The notes under the pieces: model-generated
Database searches by the model: none
The model's input: the letters and a program-made list of their open reading frames with translations, nothing else
Told to the model about the DNA's origin: nothing
Program-made: the position numbers and the translations under genes
Source of the DNA: Perca fluviatilis
Taxonomy: Eukaryota > Chordata > Actinopteri > Perciformes > Percidae
Direction of reading: 5' to 3'
Assembly: GCF_010015445.1 (NCBI RefSeq)
Contig: NC_053114.1
Coordinates: forward strand, 24,359,579-24,423,578
Length of the DNA stretch: 64,000 nucleotides
Shown here: positions 1-13,062 of the stretch, one piece after another
Layout: the number at the start of each line of letters is the position of its first letter
Numbering within the stretch: the stretch's first letter is position 1

Positions 1-86
1 TTGTTTGCAGATTGGTTACACACTCTACAGGCTGTGAAAGACACATCTGCTACCTTCAGCTCAGTGGAGAGCAGATAGACAGTCAG

Positions 87-87
<1 letters not shown>

Positions 88-171
<84 letters not shown>
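88..171 (+). repeat. (TG)n microsatellite, 84 bp
   Basis: Uninterrupted TG dinucleotides, followed by a short GAGAGA tail. The reading frame across it (Cys-Val repeats) is an artefact. Confidence 0.98.
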
Positions 172-173
<2 letters not shown>

Positions 174-3100
174 TGAGAGAGAGGTGGGGTCCACAGTTAC
201 CCTGTCATACAGCCCAGTTACAGTCCCTATCTTCTTATCCAATATTTGTCTGGCCTTCACTCCATATTTGCCTTCCATTATGTTTGCTTTGTTTATTGAA
301 ATCTATCTCAGGCAGATTGGTAAAGTTTCCAGAAAGTTCTTTTTGTCTGTGTGCATTTTTCTGTGTGGTAATTTGACATTATATATTTATTTTTTGTTCA
401 GCTTAAAATTCATGTTCATAGATATTTGACGCCGATATTGTCCCCAATATTTTAATTGGTTAGCATTTTTAAAAGGCAATGCAGGAATTGTTGTTATACC
501 ATGGGAGTATAAAATTGTAGGTCAGCTCATCAGAAAATTCACTTTTAAGCTTTCGACTTTAAATAAAAAACCATATTTGTTTAATGTGTTTTTGATTGAT
601 TCCCTGATTGAAATTCAAAGGGTGGTCATAAATGTTTCAGGACAAAGGGTCTCTTTGTGTGAATGGGGCCTCAGTTGAAATGGAGTAGTTTGAGATTACC
701 AGATTATTTCCTACTAGCCCAGTGAGTAAGGCGAGGCGAGCCGCAGCCCTGCGCCGTGCTGTGCTGAGCATAATGAGTGTGGTGGCAGGGAACCACAACA
801 GAGCCGGGGCAGAGGCTGCCTGGGAACCAGAGGCCCATGGCCCACAGCCAAACACACACACAAATCTTGCCGCACACTTGTGGCTTTTTAAGAAAGCAAT
901 TTAGTTAATGATTTCATTTTGAAGCACTGTCATGATGCATGTGTCCTCTGAGCGAGCTAGCAAAAGAATAAAGGAGAAACCAACACAGAGGAAAAAGGTA
1001 TTAGTAAAGACAAGACTCCCCCAACAACCGGAAGAAATAACATGCAACCGAGTGCAATGTGGCATTTGTTGTAAACACAGCACAAAAATTACTTGGGTAA
1101 TATATTGTGGTAGGTATATCACTTGAGGCTCCTGCTTCTTTTTATGCACCGCTCTGGGGTCGACACATGGTTAGCGTGGACTGCTGAGGCATTTTGAGTT
1201 TTAGTCAGCATCTAATCCACTACAGTGCCCTCTTCCCCGGAGTGGAAATACAGCACATTTTTCTGTTCAACCATGTCTGTCAGCTCTCTGATTTTATTAG
1301 GGCTATGTTTCACATTCATTTACTCAGGTTTTCTCAGTGCCGGCCCATGAATGAAACCATCTTAGCATTGCTAAAACAGCAGCTTGTACATGTCTTCTGT
1401 GAACCAAATTTTTGGTCAATTACTCAGATCACTGGCTGGGGTTTCTGGTTTTGCTCTTCAGATCTCATTTTCATCCAGTCTCTCTTTTTTTGTATCAGCC
1501 GTCAATCACTCATGGTAACTTTTAACCACCTCCAAACAGGGCTGGGTGCCGGCCATTCATTTAGACCTTCACTTTTGCTTGGCTTCTTCCTGTCCAACCT
1601 GTCAGAACGACACACACTGTTGACCATGCTTTCTATTCAGCACTGGCAAATTAATTGGTTTCAGTGGTTTAAATCAGCAATCAATGTCAGTTTCCCAACA
1701 TAATAAGCCTTAATCATAAATCTTTGAGGTGTGGCTTGCCTGACCCCTATTCATCATGGCTATGCTAGATGGCCTCATCTGGGTGGAGCAAATGAACTAC
1801 CCCTGTTTTGATTTTCCAATTGACGTGTCACATGAAACGTGGCTACTCTCTACCCTCCCCGAATCTATCCCAGCCCTTATTCTCACAGTCCTTAAAAAAA
1901 CACACAAGGGCCCAAAGACAAAGAGGGAAAAGAAGTCCAGTTGTCACAAGGGGAGACACATTTGTGTGCCTTCCCTTGTGTGAGAGTGCTCAATGAATAC
2001 CATTAATTTATTCAGAAAAAGAAAAAAAAATTGCAGAAAAGGAAGAAAAAAACCTGAAGAATTAGAGGTGGGTCCAAATGTAGCTAATGAGCTGTTGTCC
2101 TCCCAGCTCGTAGAATAAGAATAGAGCAGCTTAATTACAACAATGTTGAAGGTAATTTTCTAATTTGTTCCTCTAACTACATAAATCTTTTTATGAGATG
2201 AGAATAAAGGGGAACAAAATTGCTTTTCTTTTCCGTAGACATTTTAAATTTGCCAATTTGGTGACCAGGAGTTGTGAAGCATTCTACATAGGAAAAAAGA
2301 AAGGAACATGGATAGTGACGGAGAAAGTGGGCTATTGTGTGCCTTCCCAATTCCAAATGTCCAAACTGACGGCAGTTGTACTGTACCAATCCCAGCCCTG
2401 CTGGGCACTAAAGTTGCCAATGATGACCTAATGGTGGCAACACCAAAGACTGAGGCCCATAGTTCCCCCGCCATACAGTACAATAACCCCCCCCCCCCGC
2501 TTTCATAAGCCATTCACAGTCACCAGTGCCCATGCTTTTACTGCTCCCTGAAAAGGGGTGGAGGGGGGCACTCTATATTTCATCTGTCACCGTTGCTTTT
2601 CTTTCCTTCAACAATGCTCGATTGTTTCCATGAAGATTTCAGGTTCCATGAACAGGAGAATTCTGTATTTTTATGTTCCTGCCAAATTCCGATCTCTGTT
2701 TTCCTTCTCCTGCTCACAAAGGGCTCATAACTTACTGTCAACTATGAGGCAAGCCACAAAGCTCCACTGTTGCTCAGCAAATAGGGTTGTGTTGGTTGAT
2801 GGCTTGACTCGCTGTGAGGTTTGCTTAAGTGCAGCAGCAGCAACAGAAAGCTCTTTGGGAACTCCATCCCCCAGCAGGCCCACAGAAAGAGAAAGTAAAA
2901 GAAAGAGAGGTTAAACAACAATAAGCTTGTCTTGTCTCAGTATTTTATATTTTTTTTTTAGAAAAAACAGTTGGTGTGGTGACACTGCTGTAGTTGTTGT
3001 CCTGCTACTGTTAGTGTCTTCTGGTGTGGGTTTGACTCACAACATCCAATATGCTCCTCTTCTAGTGGATCATTTCTGTTAAAAAATGATGCGAGTCCAG

Positions 3101-3961
3101 GAAAAAAAAGGCCAGCAGAGAATTTTTTTTTTTTGGATGGCCATCCTTCATTTGTGAAAGCATACGCATGAGTGGACTTGTGTGTGTCCTGGGGAACTGA
3201 GAGGCTGTTATGCCATCCAGCTCTGAGCTTGTGTCCTGGGATCAGGAAAAGGGCCAAAGGCACAGGGGACTGAAGAAGAAGGAGGAGGTAGAGGAGGGAG
3301 CAACCAGGGAATGTGTGAGTGCTCATCGACCCTTCCTGAGTAGACAGACAGGGACACTTAAGCACTCTCACACCTGCATCTGCTTTTGCCTTGGGTGGGG
3401 GGCAAGGACACCAACCATGCTGTCATGGCAGCTGCACAAGTGTTTAAAGTTGGATACAAGGCAGTTCCTCTAGCAGCATATTATTGCAAATAATTTACCC
3501 TGCAAAGTAATTATCAATGCTCTGCTCAATATGTAAAGTGTGCACTTCAGGTGGCTTGCTTAATTTGCTCTGGGTGGCTATCATTTGAGGGTGGATTTTA
3601 GCTGTGGTAACTGTGGCAGTTTCTAATAGAGAAGGCATCAGGAGAGAGTGTGAAGTGAGGATGAAGTGCTACCGTAATTGAGTTGACTTTTTGCAAGGAA
3701 AGGTCAACAATAATGGAGGAACAATTTAAACAAATTCATTTAGACAACTCTCCAGTCCCTGTACAGTGGGTTGTTGGAAAATCTGTATTTTCCCAACCGT
3801 TTACTATATTTAAATATCATTATCTGTAATTACTTTGTCTGCTGAAGTTTAAGAGATTTGAATTAATTTGTATATCACTGACACAAAATGACTTGTAAAA
3901 AAAAAAAGGCAATCTCTTTTTCTGATTTACGTGTTTTTAAATATGTTGGAATAATACAAAA

Positions 3962-3968
<7 letters not shown>

Positions 3969-4023
<55 letters not shown>
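3969..4023 (+). repeat. (GT)n microsatellite, 55 bp
   Basis: Pure GT dinucleotides between AAAC and AAAAGAAG. Confidence 0.98.
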
Positions 4024-4026
<3 letters not shown>

Positions 4027-6734
4027 AGAAGCTAACTGTGTGCAGTATACAGCCTGTGTTACAAGTTGATTATGTATCCAAAAACCTGGCTGCTGCACAG
4101 CATGGCACAATCACAATGGAGGGTGATAATTTAATTGTGCTAAACGGTGGATTCCGTGTCAATGCTCCTCCAGCTGGGAGCTGTCAGGTAGTAATATCTC
4201 ATTATGGCAGGTGAAGAACCCAGAGGAACCCTGCCACGATACCTGTTAGAACAGGAGGAACCCCTGAAGGGAAACACACTCACTCGCTCACACACACATA
4301 CGCACACACGTGGTTTAAAGCCCTCCACCTATTTTCTTTAGTTACTTTACTACACTTTAAGAGATACAGTAACTACTGATTATACAATTTATTTCAAGGT
4401 TATTGCCTTTGTTTGGAAATTGATTTAAAAATCTCACATTTGAGTTTAAATTTTATTTTTTAACAAAAAGTGCTTAGTTTGTTTGCATATATTTAATAGC
4501 ACCTACAGGACAATACAGTGACAAAGTGACAGAATAGAACAGTCATAGCACCTTTATTAATTGGTCCTGTTAAAAAAAGCAAACCCTTAAATATGCCTTT
4601 ACTTAAATGAATAAACATATTTTATATTTCTTATAATTGTTTCTCTTTTTGCATAATTATTATCTGTGCATATTTACATACATACTCTGCATTGAGTTCA
4701 GAGGAAAGGAAAGTTAAAGCCCTTTATCTGTCATCACTTGCTCTCATCTCTTTCTCATCTCTTCTTGTGTTTAATAATTTATTTGATTTTCTCTCCTTTT
4801 GTCTGCTAATAACATGTGAAGGAAAAAAGTGTATTCTCCCGCTGTTATCAAAACATGAAGGTGCAAGACCTCAGTGAGACACACAAGGGGGTGGGTTGGG
4901 GAGATGGTGTGGACTTACTTATCACCATTGTCTATAAAAAGTAAACAGTGTGATAGAGCAGATACAGCGGGTGAAAGTCAGTCAGACCCTTTTATGATGA
5001 AAGGAGAAATGGGATACCCAAGGACACATGGCCCCTCAGTCACAAGACCCCTTAGATGAGCAGTGCACAACACTCCTCTAATACTCACCAATTAAGCAGA
5101 GGTTGTTTTTCACGATGATGAAACATTATCGCAGGGAACAATTCATGACTCAGGGCATTCCAGGCCATATGAGCCTGCTGCTGGAGAACTTAAGTCCTAA
5201 TCCTTCAAATGTGCGCAATATTGTCAGCTATATATAGGCCAGTTTTCTTTTCTAACTGAGCCTCCCTCGCCTCTGCCATGAGTCTTCAAAGTCAGTGGGG
5301 TTTTGTCTTTCAGAGAGTAGGCAGGAAGGCAGCATTTCGTGCACTTATTGATTACTCTGGTTTGTTAGTTGTCTGTTGTTATTGTGTAATCAAGCATGAG
5401 GGAGGGCGGCTTGTCAAGGATTTATGAGCTGCCTCTTCAGTTCACCATATTTTCACTGTTTAGTACGTTAAAGCATATGTTCCAGAGAAATTAATTCAAT
5501 TATTAATGTTGGTAAAGTTATTTCAACAGCACTAGAATACACTGTAGTTGTACAAACTGCTGATTTCATTTTGCAAGCGCAGAGCACAAGGCTGTAAACA
5601 GTGCAGTTCTATAAGAAAATGTGATCAAATTTAACATGCATCGGTAGTACCCACATTGAGCCGAATTCTCCGTATTTTGCTAATCATCAAATGTCTTTGT
5701 TGTGTCGGTGCTGATCTATTGCACACACAACCCCTTTAGATCTCAGCACTGTGTGATCCCCGCAACAAATATGAGGAATAAAATACCGTATGGTTGCCCT
5801 GAGATATTTTCAGAGAATTACTGCCGCACTTCTCCTTTTCCCTTTCAATGATATGAGGTAGTATTGTATGGTTGTGTCGGAGGTGGGGGTGGGGCAGAGG
5901 GGGTTCTCTGCACTCTTATGCTGCCTGAGCGCAGCCCTCCCAGCACTGCTAATAAATTATTAACTCCTGCTGACAAATACTGTTATGGAGCCTGCCGCAG
6001 ATCTGTTGCATTCTTTAACAAGATTGCTGTAGACACATGTTACAGGAGGATGGAGTCTCCATCGCTCCCTCTCTCCTTTTCTCTCTCTATCCCCTTCTCT
6101 TGCTCACGCCTCAGCAGTTTGACTGATGGCTGGAGACCAAAGTAAAAGTGCCTGAGAGACTGAATATTTTAGTGGTAAAATAATACCACTTGATTTACTG
6201 TGTAATACAAAAGCAGTGCTTTGTTTCACTCTCACACTCCATTGAGGACGAGGTGCTTGTTGCTCTCGAGGCTTGGGCTTTTTGGGAGCATGAATAAAAA
6301 ATACATCAGAATCTACGTGCCCGATCGACACACACCACACGCGCATACAGACACATATGCACACACACACAAACAAACGCACGCCTCCCCTTCCAACCCC
6401 ACTACTGTCCCCTCTACACGCATGCTCTGAACTTTTCTCTGACTTTTGATTTTCAATTAACAGTAACCAATTTTGATTTAACTGTCTAGTTGATATATAA
6501 TTACAGGAAATAATTTAATGGCTGATTTGATTGGGGGTTGAGTCTCATTACACACAGCTGACAACACATCCAGGCACAGAGGCTAAAAGACATACAGGCA
6601 GGCAGACAGACAAGCAAACAGGCATAGGTCTCACACTCCTGCTCTGTCATCTACCTGACTTACTGCGTTTGTTTGTACAGCTGCTAAGACACATGAGATT
6701 AACTTGCTACCATTGTTTAGGTCCCCCTTTACTG

Positions 6735-6736
<2 letters not shown>

Positions 6737-6781
<45 letters not shown>

Positions 6782-6798
6782 TGTGTGTGTGTGTGTGT
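6737..6798 (+). repeat. (GT)n microsatellite, interrupted
   Basis: GT dinucleotides with one C interruption at 6781. Confidence 0.97.
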
Positions 6799-7030
6799 TA
6801 GTGCGAGTGTGATACTGTAATGCATTGTGACTGTTTTATACCAGTGATATTTTCTGAATGATAATTCAGTACAGAATTTATGTCCGGTCTGCTTCAGCAT
6901 TACTTTCCCTTCAAACCTTCTCCTTCTGGGGTTGGTCTGCTTACTGTTTCGAAGGTTAAAACAAAACATGGTGATACAGCCTTCAAATTCACCGTGCTAC
7001 CTACTACAAAGTTGCTTTATGCCTTTTAAG

Positions 7031-7095
7031 TGCTCTGAATTCCATTTTGTTTTTGAAAGGTGCTATACAAATAACCTTGCCTATAATATTGTGTT
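7031..7095 (+). repeat. retroelement 3' tail remnant (GAAAGGTGCTATACAAATAA)
   Basis: The motif at about 7054-7073, preceded by GTGCTCTGAATT, matches the end of a widespread teleost repeat whose tail reads roughly 'tttgaaaggtgctatataaataa'. There is no body upstream that could be aligned by eye, so this is a 5'-truncated relic. The call rests on familiarity with the motif, not on a search. Confidence 0.5.
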
Positions 7096-7299
7096 GTTGT
7101 TTATTTGCTAGGGACAAATACAGTATACATAAAGAATTGCAAAATTATCCAATGCAATGTATCGCAGCATTTATAGCTACCACTAATTTCCAATGCCCGT
7201 CCCTACAAGGGCCTTTAAAACGAACTACAACAAAGTTAAACTATGTGGTACATTTTGTGACCTGACAGCAGCGCGACTTTCCAGCATAATCATATATGC

Positions 7300-7302
<3 letters not shown>

Positions 7303-7362
<60 letters not shown>

Positions 7363-7401
7363 ATGTATGTAGGTATGTGTGTGTGTGTATGTATGTGTGT
7401 G

Positions 7402-7432
<31 letters not shown>

Positions 7433-7449
7433 ATATGATTGATTGATTG
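7303..7449 (+). repeat. compound microsatellite (AC)29-(GTAT)n-(TG)n-(TA)n-(GATT)3
   Basis: A pure (AC)29 at 7303-7360 passes through GTATGTATG and TGTGTGTATG mixtures into (TA)n and ends with three GATT units. The succession of motif types suggests decay by point mutation and re-expansion of one parental repeat. Confidence 0.97.
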
Positions 7450-8997
7450 GCTTTTAAAAAATGTCTTCAGTTTATCCATAGACACACAGCGTGTGTACAT
7501 GGACAATACACCTCATAGACTTCCTTGAGTAAAACCAAGAACTATTTGACCCAAAGACCTTGTTCATATAAGCCTCTTAAATGGAACATATATTTTCCTA
7601 TCTGTCAGTGGCTGACTCTCAGCAGTAAGCACAAGGACACCATCGTACCACAGCCTGCCTCAACCTTGAAGAGAGTCCCCCCCCCCCAAGGCAAACTGAG
7701 GGTGGAACTAAAGTGCTGTCACACTGACCCCTGTGGATAGAGCAGGAGAATGGGGCAGATGGTGATCAGTGATCAAATGTAGTACAGGAAGTATGCTGAG
7801 CATTTTGTCACATACAAACACAGACCCATCCCTTCACACCCCCAATTTGTCTTTCTTCTTCCTCTCAAGCACACACACAACACATACACATACACTCAAG
7901 TCAGAACATTGAGCACTATAGTCACATCCTAGTTGTAATGATCAATGTAGTGGTGGTCCTGTAGTTGAGAAAAATAAATAGCACAACAGCTCAGGGAAAA
8001 GCGGATTAGGAGTTAAATATGCTCCCGCTCCTTCTCTCCACACAAATCGCTAGTAAGGCCATATTATTCCCTTTTTAATTTAATACCAAATGCATAATTA
8101 GATTTGCTTGGCACAGTGTTTAATTTCATTCATTGTAGCACACAGCATGAGTGTGGCCTCATTAATTGTGAGAAAAAGTGGAAATGGTCCGCATCAAAAA
8201 GAGTTGAAAAAAAAATAAATTAGAATTAACATTAGTTTTCTTTGCACCTGATATGTCAAGTACACTCTTCACTGTAATATTCATGAAAGCATGTGACAGA
8301 TTTGTGAATTTAGTCCTCCACTGTTAGTTTTTGATTTTTAAGCTGCTTAAGTAGGATTTGTTGGCCCGAGGGAACACTGTTACAACGAAATGTTAATTTC
8401 CTAATTTGACGAGTGGAAACAAAAGAAGACGAGGCTGGTTTTTGTTTGTATTTGATTGCTTTGGAGTAAAATAAACTTGCACAAGATGCTTGAAGGACAC
8501 AATCAAATCAACTTAGAAATTAAAAAAAATATCACAGGAAAAAGCAACCTTGCTTTCCATATCTGCGTACCAGGAGTTAACTTATTCGTGAGATGTTTTA
8601 CTATTTATCTGGATGGTAGTCCCACTGCCTGGCTGACCTACTGCCTGAATAACTGTCTTAGAGTTTGGCCCAAGCAGGCAGAGTTCCAACCCCTATCAAG
8701 CCATCCATCTGCATTAAACAAAGGATTAGAGACCCCACTGACTGCTCCAACCTCCACAGACTAGAACAGCTATAGGGGAAAGTCAGGTGGAGCATTTCTT
8801 CCATGCAGCATTACCTGCTCAGGTGCACAATTTATAATCCCAGTTACAGCAATGCACAATCACTTGTATGTCACTGCCAGTCGTACGGTAAAATGTTTCG
8901 AGGAAACTGCATTGCTTTTCATGTGTTGTTAATGGACCTCGTCAGATAGATATAAGATCTTGACTCAGTTCTCCTTTTCCTGCTCCACAGCAGAGTC

Positions 8998-9231
8998 ATG
9001 TCTTCCAAGCAAGCCACGTCTCCTTTTGCCTCTGTGGTCGATGGGGATGATGCCATGAGTCAGGAACACTTGTCTTGGGAGAAAGAGGAGAGTGCCGAGG
9101 CCCATGGCACACCACAACTGCCCCTGCACAGCCTGCTCCATGGAAAAGCCCATCCTGATGAAATGCAGCCACTCAGCAGCGTGCCGGCAGAGAGCGACTG
9201 GGACAGCTTGGTGTCAGCCCAACAGCGCATG
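8998..9231 (+). CDS. sox6: sox6 coding exon 1 (start codon, N-terminus)
   Basis: The exon runs 8991-9231. It has a pyrimidine-rich acceptor ending in CAG at 8988-8990, seven bases of 5' UTR, and the ATG at 8998. It encodes residues 1-78, beginning MSSKQATSPFA and ending in the conserved DWDS..SAQQRM. The donor is ATG|GTGAGA at 9232, leaving phase 0. This start was chosen because it coincides with the known SOX6 initiator peptide; the few bases before it stay open but contain no other Met. The middle of the exon (about residues 20-60) is the least conserved part and rich in His, Pro and Ser, as expected for a disordered N-terminus. No DNA-binding domain lies here. An upstream exon could extend the N-terminus in some isoforms, which the window cannot show. 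Confidence 0.95.
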
Positions 9232-10003
9232 GTGAGATATGTCAACATACTACATACATGCATAAACCTTTTTTCAAGTCTTATTTGATGCCTTTGTGGT
9301 AAGAATGGAATAAAATAAACTTTGAATAGTGGAATTGTAAAGTAAAGGTTTCTTTTTAAAGAAACCTAGTAAAGCAGGACAATTTCAAACCTACTGTATG
9401 AGTGTGCACTACTGTCTTACTGTCCTCCGTTGGGTATTCAACATCATGGCTCAGCAGGCACCTATTTTTCCTGGCTTGAATAAAGAAGCTCAGCCGATGG
9501 CTTCCTTCCTGGCTCCATCACACGGTTCCCTAAAGATGTGAAACCTCTGGAAATCTAGGGTGATCAGATAGGCAGCTCTGCCAAACACTAAACCATCAGC
9601 TATTATTAGGTTAAACAGAGGACCTCTATCTCTCCTTTTTAATAATGTGAATGGCTCATAAAATCGCATCATGACCGATGGAAGGCCATGATGCATTCTT
9701 GTTGCTATTAAAGAAACATGTCTTGTCCTCGGTGCACGTGTGTTGTTTTTCTTGTTGTGTATAAGCTACATCTGCAGCCAGACCCCAGATGCCGTACATT
9801 CAAAGTGCGGATCTGCTTTGATGTGAGCGGAGCAAAGAAGAGCACAGGCACTTGTGGGCTATAGACATGGGAGGCAGGTGGTTGTCTGTGACAGACGGGT
9901 CCGTGGTAAAGGGACCCTGAGGGCCTCTGAAGTAGCTCTGCAGTTGGCCACTGAGACAGTCAACACCTCAGCATTGCGGCACAACGTACATGAAAAACAC
10001 GCG

Positions 10004-10119
<116 letters not shown>

Positions 10120-11186
10120 ACAAGTGAAACATGAATAGCCTCTGTAGCGGACTGCTAAAATTGACAGGCAAAGGATTGCTCAGGTGTTACCTTCACCTGT
10201 GGCACATTATGGGATATCAGCAACAGGATGAGTTTTATGTTGGCGAACTTCAATCACAAAGAAAAAGTTTATAAATACCATAATACTACTAATGATTATT
10301 TGTACAGTATAGAACCTCTGTAAAAGTGTTTACAAAGTGAATTACAAAAGTGGAAACAAAATGTCAATGACAAGTCTAGTCATATCTGTCCTAAATGATT
10401 GAAAAATTGATACAACTGAAAAAAGAATAAAAATCTTCAGTCATTCCCTCTTCAAAGATTAAGTATATGAGGAGGGGCACAAAAAGAGAGAGACGGTAAA
10501 CTGGAGGACGACGAGGAGAGATAGAGGAAAAGGCATAAGGCGAAAGGAATGAGAGTGTTGCCTTTGCTGATTACCTGACTCCACTGCTGTGCCATGCGTC
10601 TGTGTGGGCTGTGCCCTGAACCTGCGCCAGCTGATTAACCCAGCACTGCTCCACTCCCCTCAAGCACTCTCCACTGTCTCTGCCACACTGCATAATCATC
10701 CAACGCAGGGCTGGGAGGTGCGGAGTAGGCCGGTAGGTCGTGCCACCCTGGCGCTTGGTACCAGACCACCCGACACACCACTGCAACTCTGCCTGGAGCT
10801 CGACATGCAAGGCAGGGATGAGACATTGGCACTGGCAACATTCTGGCCTGGTTTATCGCATTCCTGACTTTTTTTATTTTGGATTGTCAGTGGCTCCAGA
10901 CGTGGTTCTATCATTTAACCCTGCTATATAACACTCTGTTATCACACTGCTGTTGATTAAAGCTCACTTTTCCATGATAGGCGCTGTCACGTTTATTCCC
11001 TTTACTACAAGGCCCAAAGTTTAAATCAGAGCTAACTGTTCCCCTGTTAAAGGCTGCGAACTCCTGGCTGCTTAGCCACCTTCTGCTTTCTCAGACTCCA
11101 CAAACCATAATTAACACCACCTTCTGTCAGACGCAACCCTCAGCCATGGTCTGTGTGCTGACTATACACTCCCATGTGCAGAGTAT

Positions 11187-11242
11187 TCTCTCTCTCTCTC
11201 TCTCTCTCTCTCGCTCTCTCTCTCGCTTGCTCTCTCTCTCTC
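11187..11242 (+). repeat. (TC)n microsatellite, interrupted
   Basis: TC dinucleotides with G interruptions near 11213 and 11225-11229, in the intron before coding exon 2, too far (about 600 bases) to serve as its pyrimidine tract. Confidence 0.95.
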
Positions 11243-11856
11243 CCATTCTTCTTCCCATTTCCTTCATGTCTCTGTTTGTGCACAGGGAGCACTCAGCCAG
11301 TCAGCCAGAGACAGGACCCTTCGTTAAATACTTAACCATACACAGGTGGGACTGAAAAACAACAACAGCTCGAGACAGGACGCAGATTTACGATGGCTCA
11401 AGGCACTCAGCTGAGAATAGGTCTCCACCAGAAAATGAACAAATTACACAGCAGTCACCCTAACACAAATGCACACTCAAAAGCAATTTGAGAAATTACA
11501 GTCGGGAGGTTTCTTGTGTAGTCTCTGCAGATGAAAAGTAAAGAGCACATTATGGATATGCCCTATGAAAGTGTACCTCATCATTCCATCTCAGTTTTTC
11601 ACTTGTTATATCTCATTTACCAGCAAAGCTGGCTCTGTTGAGGACACAGAAGCTGCTGTATGAAAGCCAGAGAGGAGCTATTTGATAAAGCCAAATCGCC
11701 CCTGAAAAAATATATATACCCAAAAAACAGTAATAGCTGCATTTGAATGAAAAACTGTCAAAAAGCTCAATGGAGCCCTAACAAAACACAGAGAAATGAT
11801 TTAATACAAATCCAATCCCTTGTTGCCACCCCTCCCAACTTTTGTTTGTCTTACAG

Positions 11857-12067
11857 GAATCTGACAGCAATAAAGTATGTTCCCTGTACTCCTTCCGGAA
11901 CAATTCCACCTCCCCACACAAGCCGGAGGAGGGAGCCCGGGAGCGAAGTGACCTGCTGAGCGGATCTGCGTTTGGAACTCCGGAGCGCCGCAAAGGAAGC
12001 CTGGCAGACGTAGTGGACACGCTGAAGCAGAAGAAACTCGAGGAGATGACAAAGACAGAGCAAGACG
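11857..12067 (+). CDS. sox6: sox6 coding exon 2 (conserved N-terminal block)
   Basis: A strong acceptor (TTTGTTTGTCTTACAG) ends at 11856, and the exon runs 211 nt to a G at 12067 before donor GTATGA. It encodes residues 79-148 and the first base of Asp149. It starts [15 protein letters not shown] and contains [18 protein letters not shown] followed by the charged KQKKLEEM helix, a block shared by SOX5 and SOX6. The GTPERRKGS stretch looks like a basic Ser/Thr phosphorylation-type sequence, which is inference only. The exon enters at phase 0 and exits at phase 1. The intron side is unusual: a (TG)n microsatellite starts nine bases beyond the last exon base. GC content is clearly above the flanking intron. 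Confidence 0.97.
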
Positions 12068-12072
12068 GTATG

Positions 12073-12076
<4 letters not shown>

Positions 12077-12122
<46 letters not shown>
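12077..12122 (+). repeat. (TG)23 microsatellite next to exon 2 donor
   Basis: Starts nine bases after the final base of coding exon 2 (12067). It is followed by GGTGCGCGCGCATG, extending the alternating purine-pyrimidine character. In RNA it would be a UG repeat of the type bound by TDP-43 and CELF-family proteins. Confidence 0.97.
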
Positions 12123-12123
<1 letters not shown>

Positions 12124-13010
12124 TGCGCGCGCATGTTTGGGCGTAGGAATACCCTTTTCCTCTTCTATTCCTTTTCCATTGAGCCTGATCTTCCTAAATT
12201 TTCCCTCTTTGCTTTTCATAATTTTCTAGCTTCCTGACTGTCCGCCTCTTTTCTCTTGTATCTCTCCGTCTCATAAACTCATGCGGGCACACACAAGCTG
12301 GGAATACTGACGTTACAATGTTTCCAGTTTGTTCTGAACCTCTTCCAATGTGACAAAGACTGTGTGGCAGTGCACCTCACCATAAGTGTGGTCTTCTTCC
12401 GTGCCAAGGCAAACTCTTTGACTGTAAAACTCACAGTGCTGACCTGATGCCAGGAACATTACCTCTTTTTATGTTGCTACACAGAACACTTTTCACTCGG
12501 CACAGTTATTCATGACGAGTTTGCTACCAACAAACAACCAAAGCCCTTCTCATGTACTGTTAACACACCATGAAGATTTCAGACTTTTTATTTTCCTACA
12601 ATTGCATGCAGAGAAGAAAAATCCTTTTCTGTGATAAGACTGTTAGGTCTATGTCATATCTGCACCCCGTTTCACCCTGCTCGGCTCTCCCTCCCACAGC
12701 CTGCAGTCTATCAAGAGTATGGCGGAAAAACAAATATTTGAAAGAGCTGCTGAAACACATCCCCCTTCTTAATTAGGGCTGTAGTAATATAACTACATCC
12801 AATCAAATGTTAAACCCCCTTGGGAATGCATGTGTCTCATTTAGTGTCTAGGGAGCTCTTAGCTTAAGCACTTCATCAGACGAATAAATTAGACCTCTGT
12901 TAGCCTAAAAATAATTTGCCACTTCTTTTTAAAGTGTTCGTTTGGTGATCTTTGTATCAGAGCAGCAGAGGCCTCTCACCAGATAATCATTTAGCCACGT
13001 CCTGATTGGC

Positions 13011-13062
13011 GGACTGATTGTTTGTGGTGTCGTTGAGGTTAAAAAAAAACGACAATCAGTCC
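13011..13062. repeat. nested inverted repeat (hairpin-capable)
   Basis: GGACTGATTG (13011-13020) pairs with CAATCAGTCC (13053-13062), and inside it GTCGTT (13029-13034) pairs with AACGAC (13048-13053). The two stems share C13053, so only one can use that base. The loop contains an A9 run. It may be a relic of a small inverted-repeat element. Confidence 0.65.

Larger units (their letters stand above)
1..8990 (+). other. sequence upstream of coding exon 1 (intron in 5' UTR, partial)
   Basis: Exon 1 begins at a splice acceptor, so this stretch is intron (or intron plus undetected 5' UTR exon). It holds (TG)n at 88-171, 3969-4023 and 6737-6798, a compound repeat at 7303-7449, a retroelement-tail remnant near 7031-7095, and short C-runs near 2490 and 7678. 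The rest looks single-copy and AT-rich. No TATA/CpG-type promoter or upstream coding exon could be supported. Open frames here, including one at 1194-1703 that starts only at TTG, have no recognisable protein features. Confidence 0.75.

Noticed and set aside
91..429. Open frames with Cys-Val, His-Thr or Tyr-Ile repeats (also around 3888, 6531, 9854, 16579, 34121, 55143, 61807).
   Set aside because: They are translations of (TG)n, (CA)n and (TA)n microsatellites with no conserved flanking protein.
1194..1703. 169-codon open frame, the longest in the window.
   Set aside because: It starts only at a TTG, has no recognisable domain, no splice signals linking it to sox6, and is of a length expected by chance in 64 kb of both strands.
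10560..10870. GC-richer patch open in several frames on both strands.
   Set aside because: No recognisable peptide and no splice sites in phase with sox6 exons 1 and 2, which already join perfectly at phase 0.
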